A stretch of DNA of 64,000 bases, taken from the NCBI GenBank assembly GCA_936432065.2, contig OW386293.2:60199063-60263062 (forward strand). Reading direction: 5' to 3'. Both the position numbers and the translations under genes were made by a program. Below are positions 10,873 to 21,854 of this stretch, piece after piece. The notes under the pieces were generated by a model. It did not search any database. It was not told the origin of the DNA and worked only from the letters and a program-made list of their open reading frames with translations. Source of the stretch: Rutpela maculata (Eukaryota > Arthropoda > Insecta > Coleoptera > Cerambycidae). Position 1 is the stretch's first letter; each line of letters opens with the position of its first letter.

Positions 10873-12577
10873 GGGTCTCGCCGGTTAAGTATATGGAATT
10901 GGGCCCAGCGGCTTATTGGGCTATTCATTCACATGAATGTTGCTTATGCCCGATAAAATATATATAATTAACCTCTATCCCCTATATTAGCAGAGTTATG
11001 GGTAACAACCCTCAATTTTAAAATTAATTTTTTTCAAAACTATTGTAGATAATTAATTGGAATTAATAGGAGATGTTGATATAAAATAGCTTTATATTTT
11101 ACATTTTTTTTACATTCCTATTATGTCATTTAGTATGTAAAAAAAAATAATTTAATTTTTAAGGGTGCTGTTTTTATATCAACCCCTCGAGTGACATCTA
11201 CCAAAAAAATATATATTATTTAACACTAACATAATTATTGTGTGTAAAAATTACTTCAAGGTCAAATTGGGAGAAGATGCTTAAAAATATAAATCTAGGT
11301 AATGAACACAGGCACACAAAAACAATGTAAGTGCGAAGACCTAGACCACTTAATTCCTACTCATTTGGAAGCTAATAATCAAAAAAATATGCTACTACTT
11401 TTAGCTTGGCTCTCAATTATTTTTTTTTTGCTTCAGATTTTATTAGACAATATGGTTAGGCCATTTTAATTAATCCACAGTAAAATCTCTTCAGGAAGGG
11501 ATACTAGCAAAAAATATTTCAGACAAAAGTTGTTCCGTTCAGAGGGGGGCATCTTTTGGGTAGAAATATTTTCCACCTTCCACCCCTGATGGGCTTGAGG
11601 TAACTTTTGAATTTTTAATGGCACTCTCTACTTTTGATCGCATATTCTGATTCTACGAGAAAAATTACATAACTTTTGTACCAAACATTTTTTTCTCCCC
11701 CCCAAGGAGGCGTAACTTTCGAATTTTCAAAAACCTGCAGAGGAACTAGGGCATTTTTAGGTAAAATGTTTCAAACAAAAGTTATTTAGTTCAGAGAGGG
11801 GCATCTTTTGTTTGAAACATTTTTCCTAAAAATGCCCTAGTTCAAAGATGTTCGCCTGCAGGATTTTAAAAAATCGAAAGTTACACTGCCATCCCCGCTG
11901 ATCAGAGTGGGGGGAAGAAAAAAATGTTTGGTACAAAAGTTATGCAATTTTTTTCGTAGAATCAGAATACGCGATCAAAAATGGAGAGTGCCATTAAAAA
12001 TTCAAAAGTTACCCCCAGCCCCTGCTCATCACGGGTTGGGAGTGGAAAATTGTTCTGCCCAAAAGATGTCCCTCTCTGAATGGAATAACTTTTGTCTGAA
12101 ACATTTTTCGCTAATCTCCTTTCCTGAGGAGATATTTCTGTGGATTAATTAAAATGGCCTAACCATATTGTCTAATAAAATCAACACTTCTGAAGCAAAA
12201 AAAATAATTGAGAGCCAAGCTAAAAGTAGTAGTATATTTTTTTGATTATTGGCTTCCAAATGAGTAGGAATTAAGTGGCTTCGCACTTAATTATTTTTTG
12301 TGTGCCTGTGTTCATTACCTAGATTTATATTTTTAAGCATCTTCTCCCAATTTGACCTTGAAGTAATTTTTACACACGATAATTATGTTAGTGTTAAATA
12401 ATATATATTTTTTGGTAGGTGTCACTCGAGGGGTTGAATTAAATTATTTTTTTTATATACTAAATGACGTAATAGGAATGTAAAAGAAATGTAAAATATA
12501 AAGCTATTTTATATCAACGTCACCTACTAATTTCAATTAATTATCTTCCAATTCCATATACTTAACCGGCGAGACCC
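10873..12577. mobile_element. 1.7 kb near-perfect palindromic (foldback) element
   Basis: Begins GGGTCTCGCCGGTTAAG and ends with its complement CTTAACCGGCGAGACCC. Both halves match over the whole length with few differences and a centre near 11793 (loop about 11782-11804). Landmarks pair in order: GACATCTACC with GGTAGGTGTC, TAGATTTATATTTT with its complement, ATGGTTAGGCC with GGCCTAACCAT, and TTTGTACCAAACAT with ATGTTTGGTACAAA. It is inserted between AAA and TTT of the host inverted repeat with no duplication, as judged from the undisturbed opposite arm at 5280-5300. No coding capacity. Transcription through it would give a long hairpin RNA. Confidence 0.85.
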
Positions 12578-12639
12578 TTTGATCTAAATCGATTAACAAA
12601 TGGCCAAGATATTAGTGGTGAAAAGTGAGACACATTGTA

Positions 12640-13290
12640 TATATTGATAATTTTTTTTAGTGCACACTGAAAGTGGCACATGGTACCATGGGTTGTCTCT
12701 AGGCCCTACGCAATGTTGTGCATGAAATATTTGGTCTCATTAATTAAGAACTTTTGACTTCACGTGCATTAAACTGATAGAGAGGTATTTTTTTGCTTGC
12801 ATCCTAACTTAAGAGGGGCAGTTTGCCCGCTTTTCATTATTTATATTAAATCAGATAAGCTCACAATAGAAACCGCAAATTTGAAATTCTATTGATTTAT
12901 TTTTAAAAGGACAAGTATTGGTCCTACATGCTATGGTTGTCAATGTTTTTTGAATAAATGTTTGTAATGGATATTGTTGTTGTCTGAGTGTGCAGAACAT
13001 TCTCATTTCTTAACACTTACCCAAGATTAAATAACCTTTTATTATCAACAGTTTGTTATTAAAGTAAATTTTGATAGAGTATTAAGTATTACAAATTTTT
13101 CCATCGCATATTATAAACAGTTTTAATTTTGTTTCTTGGCTGACAAAATTTAATCACTAAATTCCTTAAAAATCACGTGGGGCCCTCTCTTATTCGTCTG
13201 TGTTCAGGCTTTTCACTCATGCCCCTTTTGCTCTCCGAAAATACTAGCTGCCGTAAGCGAGTGAACTTTTTTTATACTTTGGCATAAAAA
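12640..13290. other. No gene recognised
   Basis: AT-rich intergenic sequence between the large inverted-repeat element and the R4-like relic; no domain or repeat structure seen. Confidence 0.5.
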
Positions 13291-13639
13291 AGGTCATAGC
13301 ACATCTGCTTTTGGGTGATGAATTCCGCCTATTGTTAGGATTTTACTAGTCTTCCTGTCCATTTTTGCGATGTCACTTCGAAGCCAATCGACAATTCCAA
13401 AACTGTAGGTAACTACGGGGACAGCAATAGTGTTTATTGCTCTAATTTTCTTCTTGTCATTTAGCTCAGTCTTAAGAGCTTGTCTAATGCGACAGTAGTA
13501 TTCTCTCACAATCCTACTCTTCATTTCATCTTCGTTGATTTCGGCGCACTCCTCAACACCAAGGTACTTATATGTTTCTCCCAGATCCATATTTTGTATT
13601 GCCGATTGATCACTCATCACGTTTACCTCGCTGGAGGAC
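13290..13639 (-). pseudogene. R4/Dong-like retrotransposon relic, region C-terminal to the reverse transcriptase
   Basis: The 108-residue frame (13620-13294) reads ETYKYLGVEECAEIN, then an RKxL-type region AINTIAVPVVTYSFGIVDW and KMDRKTSKILTIGG.HHPKADV. It aligns region by region with the intact element at 55909 (SYTYLGVEQRS, LLHSFGVVKW, LDVGTRKKM, LHPKSSVPRL). It continues directly with the block at 16271-17120 across an inserted hAT element. No ORF spans both blocks, and stops upstream show it is dead. Confidence 0.75.
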
Positions 13640-13647
13640 TACCGTGG
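13640..13647. repeat. Left 8-bp target site duplication TACCGTGG
   Basis: Identical to 16263-16270 and directly flanking the ends of the element at 13648-16262. An 8-bp duplication is the hallmark of hAT transposition. Confidence 0.85.
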
Positions 13648-15470
13648 CAGAGCTGGGTAATTCCTGGTGAAAAAGTAATTAGCAATTACAATTCCTTTTT
13701 TTTCGTGTAATTGTAATTGTAATTAAGTACTTTTCTTTATTAAAGTAATTTGGAATTGTAATTGCAGGAAAATTGTTAAAGGAATTGTAATTTGTAATTA
13801 CATTATTTGAACTATCTAATTACAAATTACTTCTATAAGTACAATTACTTTTTCCAATTACAATTACTTTCTCCAATTACAATTATTTTCTCCAATTACA
13901 ATTACATTTTCCAATTACAATTACTTTAACAACATGCGTATGTGGTTTAACAAACAAGAATACATTTAAGCAGAATTTTACAGTTGCATAGTTTAAAATG
14001 AATCTGAAAAGTTCAAAAAAAGTTACTGACTAAAAACGAGTTTTTGCCATGGTCCGCTGCACATTTCTGTTTTTTTATTAAGTACACAAGCTTTTTTGTT
14101 CAATAAACTTTTAAAAACTAAATGTGTTTACTGTTTATTATTATCATTCTTATTATTATTAGGCATTGTTATCATAGTGGAGTCGATTTAGTCAATAAAA
14201 TAGCGAGGTTGGGAAATTTTTTAAGATGGATGCAGACCCGGCGGAAATTGTTTGTCATGGCGAGTATAACAAAACTCTACAATCTTGCGCTGACGCAAGA
14301 GATGGCTTTATTAGGACGACCTTTCTATCAAATCTTGGGTGGAACTGTGTTTTATTGGACGAAAAGGGGTTTTTTGGACATTTTAAGGGTCAAATTTGCA
14401 ATTTTAATTTTTGTTGACCACTTAAACAATTAGTTAATATTAAAGAAACCTCCAGTTTCAATTTGGTGAAGTTCAGACCATCCCCCCTCCAGATACAAAC
14501 GAAAAAAATTTAAAAAAATTAAATTTCGGCTATCTTGATCAGATCTCAACCGATTTGGCTGAAATTTGGAATGGAAGTAGTATTTATCACACAAAAATTA
14601 TTTACCAGATTTCACCCAAAAATATTAAATAGTTTGGCTAAAATTGCAGTTTCAGTCAAATTTTCTGAAATGTTCAAATTGAAATATCTCCGGACCTAAA
14701 AGACGGATCGAATTTTGCAAAAGGTAGGTTATTTTATGTACTCTTTCGTCAAGAATCACTTTTTTTACATTCGGTCGTTTCTTAGTCATTTGTATTATAT
14801 AGGTATATAATATATGTGTACTCAGTGACTTTGTGTGCGCGCACTGGTATAAAGCAGAAAACAATTTTATTTATTATTTATAAAACTTTAAAAAACATAT
14901 ATATTTTTTATTTGTATAGTCATGCCTACTGCTTTGACTAGGTATAGATAAATGTATATTATATTATTATATATGTATGTGCGTGCGTGTATTTATTTCT
15001 CTAAGTATGTGAATGTGTTACAATTTTTATTTTTTCTTTATTTTTACGTGACTCATTTAGCCGCTTCATGTATAATCGAAGGGTAACCGTGATCTATCTT
15101 TTACTTTTCAAAACGAGTATTTTGATATTATACCTCACCTACCTTTTGCCACAAAGCAAATTTTGATCCGACTTTTAGGTCCAAAGATATTTCGATTTGA
15201 AAATTTCAGAAAATTTGACTGAAACTGCAATTTCACCCAACTATTTAACATTTTTGGCTGAAATTTGGTTAACAGTTTTTGTGTGATAAAGACTACTTCC
15301 ATTCCAAATTTCAGCCAAATCGGTTGAAATCTGATCAAGATAGCCGAAATTTGTTTTTTTCAGTTTTTTCGTGTATATATATATATATCTATATATATAT
15401 ATATATATAATGAAGGATAGTCACGTCCGACTAGTTAAAGAACAATCTAAATTTAGTAGGGCTTCGGACA

Positions 15471-15529
<59 letters not shown>

Positions 15530-16262
15530 TTGGTAAAACCCCATTCCTGTAAAAATAATGAAGGATAGTCACGTCCGACTAGTTAAAGAACAATCTAAAT
15601 TTAGTAGGGCTTCGGACAAGATAGAAGCCCTACTAAATTTAGATTGTTATATATATATATATATATTAATATCAGGAGGGGGGTAGTCAGATATCTTCCC
15701 CAAATTTAAACTGAATGTTCCTTTAATATTGAGAATAAAAGGATACCATTTTCTTTTCTTAACTAGTTGTTTAAGTGATCAAAAAAAATTAAAACAACAA
15801 ATTTGACCCTTAAAATGTCCAAAATACCCCTTTTCGGCCAAAAAAGCATGCCGTTTTGGAAATTAAAATTTTAGGGTTTTATTATACTCGTCATGACAAA
15901 CAATTTCCGCAGGGTCTGCATGCATCTTAAAAATTTTCCCAATCTTTTCCTAAACCAACTCCACTATTAAGCTGCCTTTTCTATATGTTTATTTAATTTT
16001 TCCTGATTACTCTTAAGGTCAAACATTCTAATAACGATTCTAATAAATATTAAAACGCAATATTACACAACACTTTTAATTAAGATTTTTAACTTACCTT
16101 TTTGTCTGTTTGGTTACTATAATTTACTTTATCAGTAATTAGAAAAGTAATTGCTAATTTTTTTTTAAAGACATGTACTTTGTAATTGTAATTAGTTCCT
16201 TTTTTAAAAAAGTAATTTGTAATTGTAATTATTTTTAAATTACAAGTAATTACCCAGCTCTG
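13648..16262. mobile_element. hAT-type non-autonomous element with very long inverted arms
   Basis: Ends are CAGAGCTGGGTAATT at the left and AATTACCCAGCTCTG at the right, flanked by the 8-bp duplication TACCGTGG, which identifies the hAT superfamily. Subterminal regions are full of AATTACAATTAC motifs. The inside is also an imperfect palindrome: 14150-14470 pairs with 15670-15990 (e.g. GGAAATTTTTTAAGATGGAT with its complement) and 14480-14730 pairs with 15140-15365 (e.g. GATTTCGGCTATCTTGATCA-like segments). No transposase is encoded. The centre holds an AT-rich spacer and, at 15370-15660, a composite of short duplicated pieces around a poly(T) tract. It interrupts an R4-like relic. Confidence 0.85.
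15408..15660. repeat. 64-bp direct repeats flanking a poly(T) tract
   Basis: A ~64-bp segment starting AATGAAGGATAGTCACGTCC occurs at about 15408-15471 and again at 15557-15620. Between them are about 53 T residues (15474-15526) and ~30 bp of other sequence. A third, inverted partial copy (GAAGCCCTACTAAATTTAG) follows at about 15622-15646 before an (AT)n run. The arrangement could be a retroposed insertion with an unusually long target duplication, or replication slippage. Confidence 0.6.
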
Positions 16263-16270
16263 TACCGTGG
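16263..16270. repeat. Right 8-bp target site duplication TACCGTGG
   Basis: Identical to 13640-13647; after removal of the insertion the R4-like relic reads continuously. Confidence 0.85.
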
Positions 16271-17120
16271 CACATTTGTCTAAGCCAAATTTCATTTTGA
16301 TATTGTCACTGAACGATTTAACGATATCCAGCTCTTGCTTTAGTTGAGCTTCTTTCTTAGCAAACAACTTCAGGTCATCCATATGGAAGAGATGATTTAC
16401 TCTATTGTTGCCACTGATTTTGAAGCTAAGTCTCTGTTTGTTTAGTTGGTTTGAGAGGGGAGCAAATGCCAGATAAATCAGTAAAGGCGAGAGAAAGTCC
16501 CCCTAGAATATTCCTCTTTTAATTTGCATGTTCCCTGTTCTTACGTGACCTTTCGAATGATAGAGCCACATCTCCGTTTTCCATCCCTTCATTGTGGATT
16601 CCACGAATTCTTAACAATCCAAGTATGGGGACCGCTATCAAATGCCTTTTTGTAGTTCACCTAAGCCATACAGAGATTTCTGTGTCGCTTCTTTGCAATT
16701 AATGTCATGGTCTTACTCACTAGCAGCTGATCCTTACAGTCTCTGAAAGCCTTTCTACAACCTTTCTGTTCGTCTGGGAGTATCTCGTACTTTACCAGGT
16801 AGTTGTAGATTTTATTTGCTAGCGGCGGTGATGATTTTGTATATCATTGGTAGACATGTTATTGGCCGACGGTTTTTCCTTAGCGTCCTTGCCTTTATAG
16901 AGGAGGAAAGTGCTTCCTGATGTTAGCCATTCGGAGGCTTCCTCGGTGTGTCATATGACTTTATTGACGGCTGTTAAACTCTCATGCAGAGCACTGAGGT
17001 GCTTTAACCAGAAGTTCTGTACCCGATCTGGTCCAGGTACTTTCCAATTATGAGTCTACTGAATTATCTCTACAACTAATCTTAAGTCTGACCTGTCCAC
17101 ACTCTTGTTCGATCCACATT
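16271..17120 (-). pseudogene. R4/Dong-like retrotransposon relic, reverse transcriptase region
   Basis: Minus-strand frames give VPGPDRVQNFWLKHL near 17040, NYKKAFDSGPHTW near 16640, DFLSPLLIYLAFAPLSNQ near 16480 and HMDDLKLFAKKEAQLKQEL then MKFGLDKCATV at about 16390-16270. The catalytic box is MDD in the same context as the intact element at 55909 (YMDDLKLYA; MEFGLDKCALV). The frame is broken by several stops and shifts. The 5' part before the RT is missing. It is a second, divergent lineage of the RLE-type clade rather than a copy of the intact element. Confidence 0.75.
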
Positions 17121-17274
17121 CTTATTATTATTAATCACATCATACATTATTATTATTATTATTATTATTATAATGTGACTTATATTAAAGTCATACTAAT
17201 AAATGTAGTGCAATCTGGAAAGTGGTACAAAAAAATACGATCTCACAGTCAAAAAATTTAAACACAGACACTAG
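17121..17274. repeat. Short (TTA)n tract and unassigned sequence
   Basis: A run of ATTATTATT units lies near 17147-17171; nothing else recognised. Confidence 0.6.
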
Positions 17275-19170
17275 CATATAAGTGCAGATGATTTTAATAA
17301 TTTCTTTGCAGACATTGCTAAGAATATTATTAATGAGCTTCCTAATGGTGATTTTACCGCAGAGGAATTTTTATATAATATTAATAAAACAACACCTCAA
17401 GCAAGCCAACAAAACTTTAATTTCGGTGAGGTAATATTTACTGAAGTTAGAGACATAATATTCAACTTAAGAAATAAAAATGGCAAAGATTTCTATAATC
17501 TTAACACTAAGATTATTATTCCTCTTACAAAATTACTTAAATTATGTATAAGACATTCTGTTTTCCCATAAGCTTTTAAACTTTCGAAGGTTGTGCCAAT
17601 ATACAAAAGTTTTTGAAAAGGCCTAAAATCCAGAATATGCTTTTTTGAAGGTAATAGTTTGTTTAATACAAATCAGTATGGTTTTTGAAATGCTCGTTCA
17701 ACCACTATGGTTATCAACAAATTACCGAAGTTATAAATATTGGATTTGAAACAGGAGGCTATGCAAGGGCTTTGTTTTGCGATTTAATCAAGGCTTTTGA
17801 CTGTGTTTCTTCTAGTATATCTATCAAAAGCATTCGACAGTGTAGAACACAATATATTAATAAAATTACAAAATATGGTATCAGAAGCACTGCACAAAAA
17901 TTAATAGCTCCATATTTAACAAATCGAATGCAGTAATTGAAGTAGACGAGACAGGAAATTTATTAAAATCTGAGAAAAAAATAATACAACGAGGTGTGCC
18001 TCAGGGATCGATATTAGGCCCCTTATTATATATTCTATATACAAACGACTTGGCTTCAATAACCGATAACTATTTAGTACAGTATGCCGATGACAGCACA
18101 CTGATATTCAATGGGAGAGATGAAGTAGACATACAAAATAATATAGTTAAAGCCTTAAATATAGTAGAATGATATGTCACCTCATTAAACCTAAAATTAA
18201 ATAAAGACAAGACTCAATTAATTAATTTCTCAATTCAAAAGGGTAATAATATGACAATAATAAATAAAAATAATACTCTCATATCAAATGAAAATCTATC
18301 TCTTCTTGGAATACAACTAGACACAGGGCTAGATTGGAAAGCCCACATTAATGAGTCAATGTGAGCACAAAATATGGCCAGTTATTGCTATGCGCTTAAA
18401 GTCATCTCTCAAAATATTAATACTGAAGCTGCTTTTATGGCATATCACGCTTATATACAGTCAAGAATTCGATATGGCATTATTTTCTGGGGTATCTCTT
18501 CTGAGGCAAATAAAATTTTTGTTCTTCAGAAGAGATGCTTGAGAAATATACTAAATATGAAACAGACAGAATCCTGTAAACAAATATTTCTTCAAAATAA
18601 ATTACTTACTCTAATAAGCCTCTACATCTATGAAACAGTCATTTTTGTAGCAGAAAATAGTTCTTTGTTTGAAAATTATGAAAGAAGACACGTGCATCAC
18701 ACAAGAAATAAACATGATCTGGTAACAAATGTTCCAAATTTTACACATGTCCAAAAAATGTACCCTACTCTATTATAAAAGTGTATAAGTTACCATACCA
18801 ATAAAAGTATTAAAAAATAAACTGAAAACCCTTCTAATAAACAAGACCTATTATTCTATTGACGAATATTTCAATGAGAACCAATTTTAACATTTTTTTT
18901 TATAGATTTTACTGTTTTTGTATATAGCTTATTTTAGCATCTTAACTATTATATGTTCGTAAAAGTACAGTATACATTTATAGTCTTAGTCCTAGAGTGT
19001 AGTTAAACATTTTTATTTGTATATTAGTTTTCTGTATTATTCTGTATTAATGTCATGTATCATTAGTATTTTTTTTCTGTTTTTTGACTTGTTCAACACC
19101 TACTGGGCAATGTATTATTTTTTTACACGAACTAATAAACTGTCTATCTATCTATCTATACTTATAAAAA
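17275..19170 (+). mobile_element. Jockey/CR1-like non-LTR retrotransposon relic with TCTA tail
   Basis: Plus-strand frames give a pre-RT region (DFNNFFADIAKNIINELP, near 17290), a broken RT with SKAFDSVEHNILINKI near 17830, RGVPQGSILGPLLYILY near 17990, QYADDSTLIFNGRDE near 18080 and the post-RT region YIQSRIRYGIIFWG near 18450 with QKRCLRNIL at about 18530. The final frame ends near 18776. The 3' end is marked by AATAAACTG followed by tandem TCTA units at 19140-19160, as in LINEs that end in short tandem repeats. Many stops occur. Part of the RT is duplicated or rearranged around 17780-17830, where the KAFD box appears twice (IKAFDCVSS and SKAFDSVEH). Confidence 0.75.
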
Positions 19171-20100
19171 AATTTAGTTTTTACAAATCTGTTGCAAGCT
19201 TGAAATTAATAGTTATATTTAAAAACCCACATACAACTGGTTGAAACTGGTAATAGTCGTTACCAGATGAGAACATTAGAATTTGGAGTACCACAGAGGT
19301 CAGTACAGGGACCAGTATTATTAGTTATCTACGTCAACGATTTGGTGTATGCTGACCCCAGCACCGACCTCTTTATCCTCTTCGCTGACGACACAACTGC
19401 TGTAAACAGAAACGAAAATTATAATGCTCTCCAGTTAGTCGTGAAGGAAACAAGTTAAGTGTTACTGCTTGGTTCATAGCAAATCGCCTAAGCTTAAACG
19501 CTTAAACTTAAATGGAAACCGTGTTTTTAGGGTTATGTAACATGGATTTAAATAATGATCCAAATCAGTAAAATTTCTTGGGATACAGCTGGGGGACAGC
19601 TAAGCTCTCATGGTACATTACATTGACAAATTATATAAGCTAACTTCTAATACTTATGCAATTAGAAATATGTCCCTAATAGTGTCCAGGAAGTACTTCT
19701 AACAATTTGCCATCCACTTATCTAGTCATGCTAATTCATGCTTTGGGCCATGCTCCAAACATGAAACACATTTTTGAATTACAAAGGAAGGCAGTACGAA
19801 TTATGAATAAGCTCTACTATAGAGAAGATTATACACAAGCTTATATTAAACTTAAAATTCTCACAGTGCCTGTTGTTTGTTAAAGATAATTTACCAAATT
19901 ATATTACCTATGAAGAAATTCACTTTTATGACACAATAAAACAAATATCTATATAGACTTTCACAGCATCCATAAATCTAGATCTGGAATATCATACTTT
20001 GGTCCTAAGTTATTTAATCTGTTCCTGTTACCATCCCCCATAAAACTGTTGCCTTAAAAAAGTTTTTAAAATGTACCAAATAAATATCTTACATCTAAAT
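19171..20100 (+). mobile_element. Second non-LTR retrotransposon relic (RT fragment)
   Basis: The frame at 19267-19455 reads EFGVPQRSVQGPVLLVIYVNDLV then FILFADDTTAVNRNEN, the RT palm with an FADD catalytic box. Broken frames to about 20060 retain post-RT traces such as KILTVPVVC and YEEIHFYDT. Its RT sequence differs from the element immediately upstream, so it is a separate, 5'-truncated, heavily mutated insertion. Confidence 0.65.
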
Positions 20101-20197
20101 GTTTTTACTCTATGGAAGATTCTTGTAATATTGATTTCACAGATCCTATGGTAAATTTGGTACAGAATGGTGGCGCAAATGTTAGAACCTTATTTAA

Positions 20198-21089
20198 CCC
20201 TAGAACGGTATCGTACGTAAAATTTACGTGTGCAAGATTAATAATTTGCATTTACAGAGCCACACGCCCGCAAATTTTCTCGACCTTCCAGATATGCTTC
20301 CCTAAATATCTTAGCGATAGGCTGTTTACATTGCCAATACGCAAGTGCTCGTACTAGAGGTTACATTTATTATTTTCTGGAGCTCTACACGTAAATATTA
20401 CGCATCGTTACCAATAAGGGGCCGTTCAAAAATTACGTAACGCTCTTAGGGGGGGAGGGGGAGTACTTAAAAGCGTGACAACTTGTGACATGGGGGGTGG
20501 GGGTTGCATCAAGTGTTGCGTAACGTAATGTTATTTTTTTTTCACAAAACAGCTATTTTTGTATAAACTGTACAAGGTTTGTCCTTAGTCACAAGACAAA
20601 CCAAGTTTACACAGGACTTTAATATATATGACATTAAAAAAAATATCTTATTTTGATGGGGGGGGGTGAAATTTGTGAAGTAATTTATTTAGGGGGGTAT
20701 CTTCAAACGTGACAACATGTGACAAGGGGGAGGGAGGGGGCAAATTTGATCAAAATTTGCGTTACGTAATTTTTGAACGGCTCCTATCCGCTAATTAGTT
20801 TATAATTTTTACGTGCCCGATACCAATGAACGTTTACAATGTCGAAACGAGGTTTAACAGATGAAGACTTGGAGGAAGCTAGTAAATTTACTTTGTTCAT
20901 TACTAATTTAAGTTACCGTGTATATTGTATGTTTACTTTGGCAAAACAAACCTTTAAGCAAAATATTAATTTAGTTTTATTCATTTATTTAACCGCATTT
21001 TAGCATAAAGCTTATAGAAAAAATATGTACGTAAAATTTACGTATACGATACCAATACAGTACAATAAAATATCGATACCGTTCTAGGG
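20198..21089. mobile_element. piggyBac-type non-autonomous element in a TTAA site
   Basis: Starts CCCTAGAACGGTATCG and ends CGATACCGTTCTAGGG, with TTAA on both sides (20194-20197, 21090-21093). CCCTAGAA termini with TTAA duplication define piggyBac elements. Subterminal ACGTAAAATTTACGT palindromes lie near both ends (about 20215-20230 and 21027-21043). The opposite arm of the host element shows the empty site as a single TTAA. It carries no transposase and includes a further nested MITE. Confidence 0.9.
20416..20790. mobile_element. Short MITE with GGCCGTTCAAAAATTACG ends
   Basis: Left end GGGGCCGTTCAAAAATTACG and right end CGTAATTTTTGAACGGCTCC are inverted repeats. Inside are poly(G)-rich stretches and paired GTGACAAC(T/A)TGTGACA motifs. 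This is the innermost of three nested elements. I saw no clear flanking duplication longer than two bases, so the superfamily is open. Confidence 0.75.
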
Positions 21090-21682
21090 TTAATTTCATT
21101 ATTTTTGAAGTTACGTAAAAAGTTCAAACAAAAAAGTTATAGAAAATAACTCAACTTAAAAACTACACTAGATATTAAATTTAAATTTTGTTATCATTAA
21201 GTCATGGTAGTCCGAAAAATATATATCAATCATTGAAATTTTCAATTTTATTTAAAACAAAGTGAAATTAGTTACCAACAAATATATTGACAGAACTAAC
21301 GTATTTTTTACTTTAAATTACATACTTTTGGTTTCCACGGCTAATTTGATAAACTGTAAATAGTAAAATAGACAATTTTTTTTATAAGATAAATACTATG
21401 TTCTATATATCATTGACTAAAAAGCTTTTTTATGTTCTTTCAGATGGTGTAAAAATATACGGAATGTATTTTTGGAAAATACATGTGATTTTCTATAACT
21501 TTCATTTTTGAACTTTTTCGCGTAACTCCAACAATAATGAAATTAAATGAGGTTCTAATGTTCGTTTGACCACCCTGTACCTTAGCATGTTCAAATAGTG
21601 TAACTAAGTAATATAAGCTACAAAATTTAATTTCTTGACTGATGTAAACTCTAGTTTCTTAGCACCAATAAATCATCTTATC

Positions 21683-21845
21683 TTACTTCCACATCCAGAT
21701 TTCCTATCCACGTCTCTTCCTATCCAAGTCCCCCACTACCACCTCCACCCCATTATTAACGGGGGTGGTAATGGGGATGTCTGATGCCAAAAAAATAATT
21801 TGAGGCCTTTGGTTCTTGTGCACACTAAGTCACAATTTTATTTAA
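21683..21845 (+). repeat. Partial copy of the TACTTCCACATCCAG interspersed repeat
   Basis: Begins TTACTTCCACATCCAGAT and shares CCACCCCATTATTAA, GGTTCTTGTGCACAC and TAAGTCACAATTTTA with the full copies at 38-49 kb, with internal deletions. Confidence 0.7.
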
Positions 21846-21854
21846 ACAAAAAAA

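Larger units (their letters stand above)
5223..12637. mobile_element. Large TA-flanked inverted-repeat element (Tc1/mariner-type ends), heavily invaded
   Basis: The left end starts CAGTGTGTCTCAC after TA (5221-5222) and the right end finishes GTGAGACACATTG before TA (12638-12639). The inverted similarity continues for about 620 bp: 5223-5845 pairs with about 10320-12637 once the 1.7 kb palindrome at 10873-12577 is removed. Near-identical complementary stretches occur around 5460-5760 and 10430-10720. TA flanks and ends beginning CA(G/A)TGTGTC fit the Tc1/mariner superfamily; compare the element at 23438, which begins CAATGTGTCC. No transposase remains between the arms, which instead hold an RTE-like LINE and decayed THAP/SWIM-like fragments, so this is a non-autonomous or gutted copy. 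Confidence 0.7.
20163..21577. mobile_element. TA-flanked mariner-type MITE, host to a piggyBac insertion
   Basis: Left end CAGAATGGTGGCGCAAATG after TA (20161-20162); right end CGTTTGACCACCCTG before TA (21578-21579). The inverted similarity runs through TTAGAACCT and, beyond the nested insertion, through TTTAATTTCATTATT, AAAAAGTTCAAA and AAAGTTATAGAAAAT (21094-21150 versus 21465-21545). TA flanks suggest Tc1/mariner. No transposase. The piggyBac-type unit at 20198-21089 sits inside the left inverted repeat. Confidence 0.75.

Noticed and set aside
15371..15568. ORF encoding Tyr-Ile and poly-Phe
   Set aside because: Runs over (AT)n and poly(T) tracts inside the hAT element.
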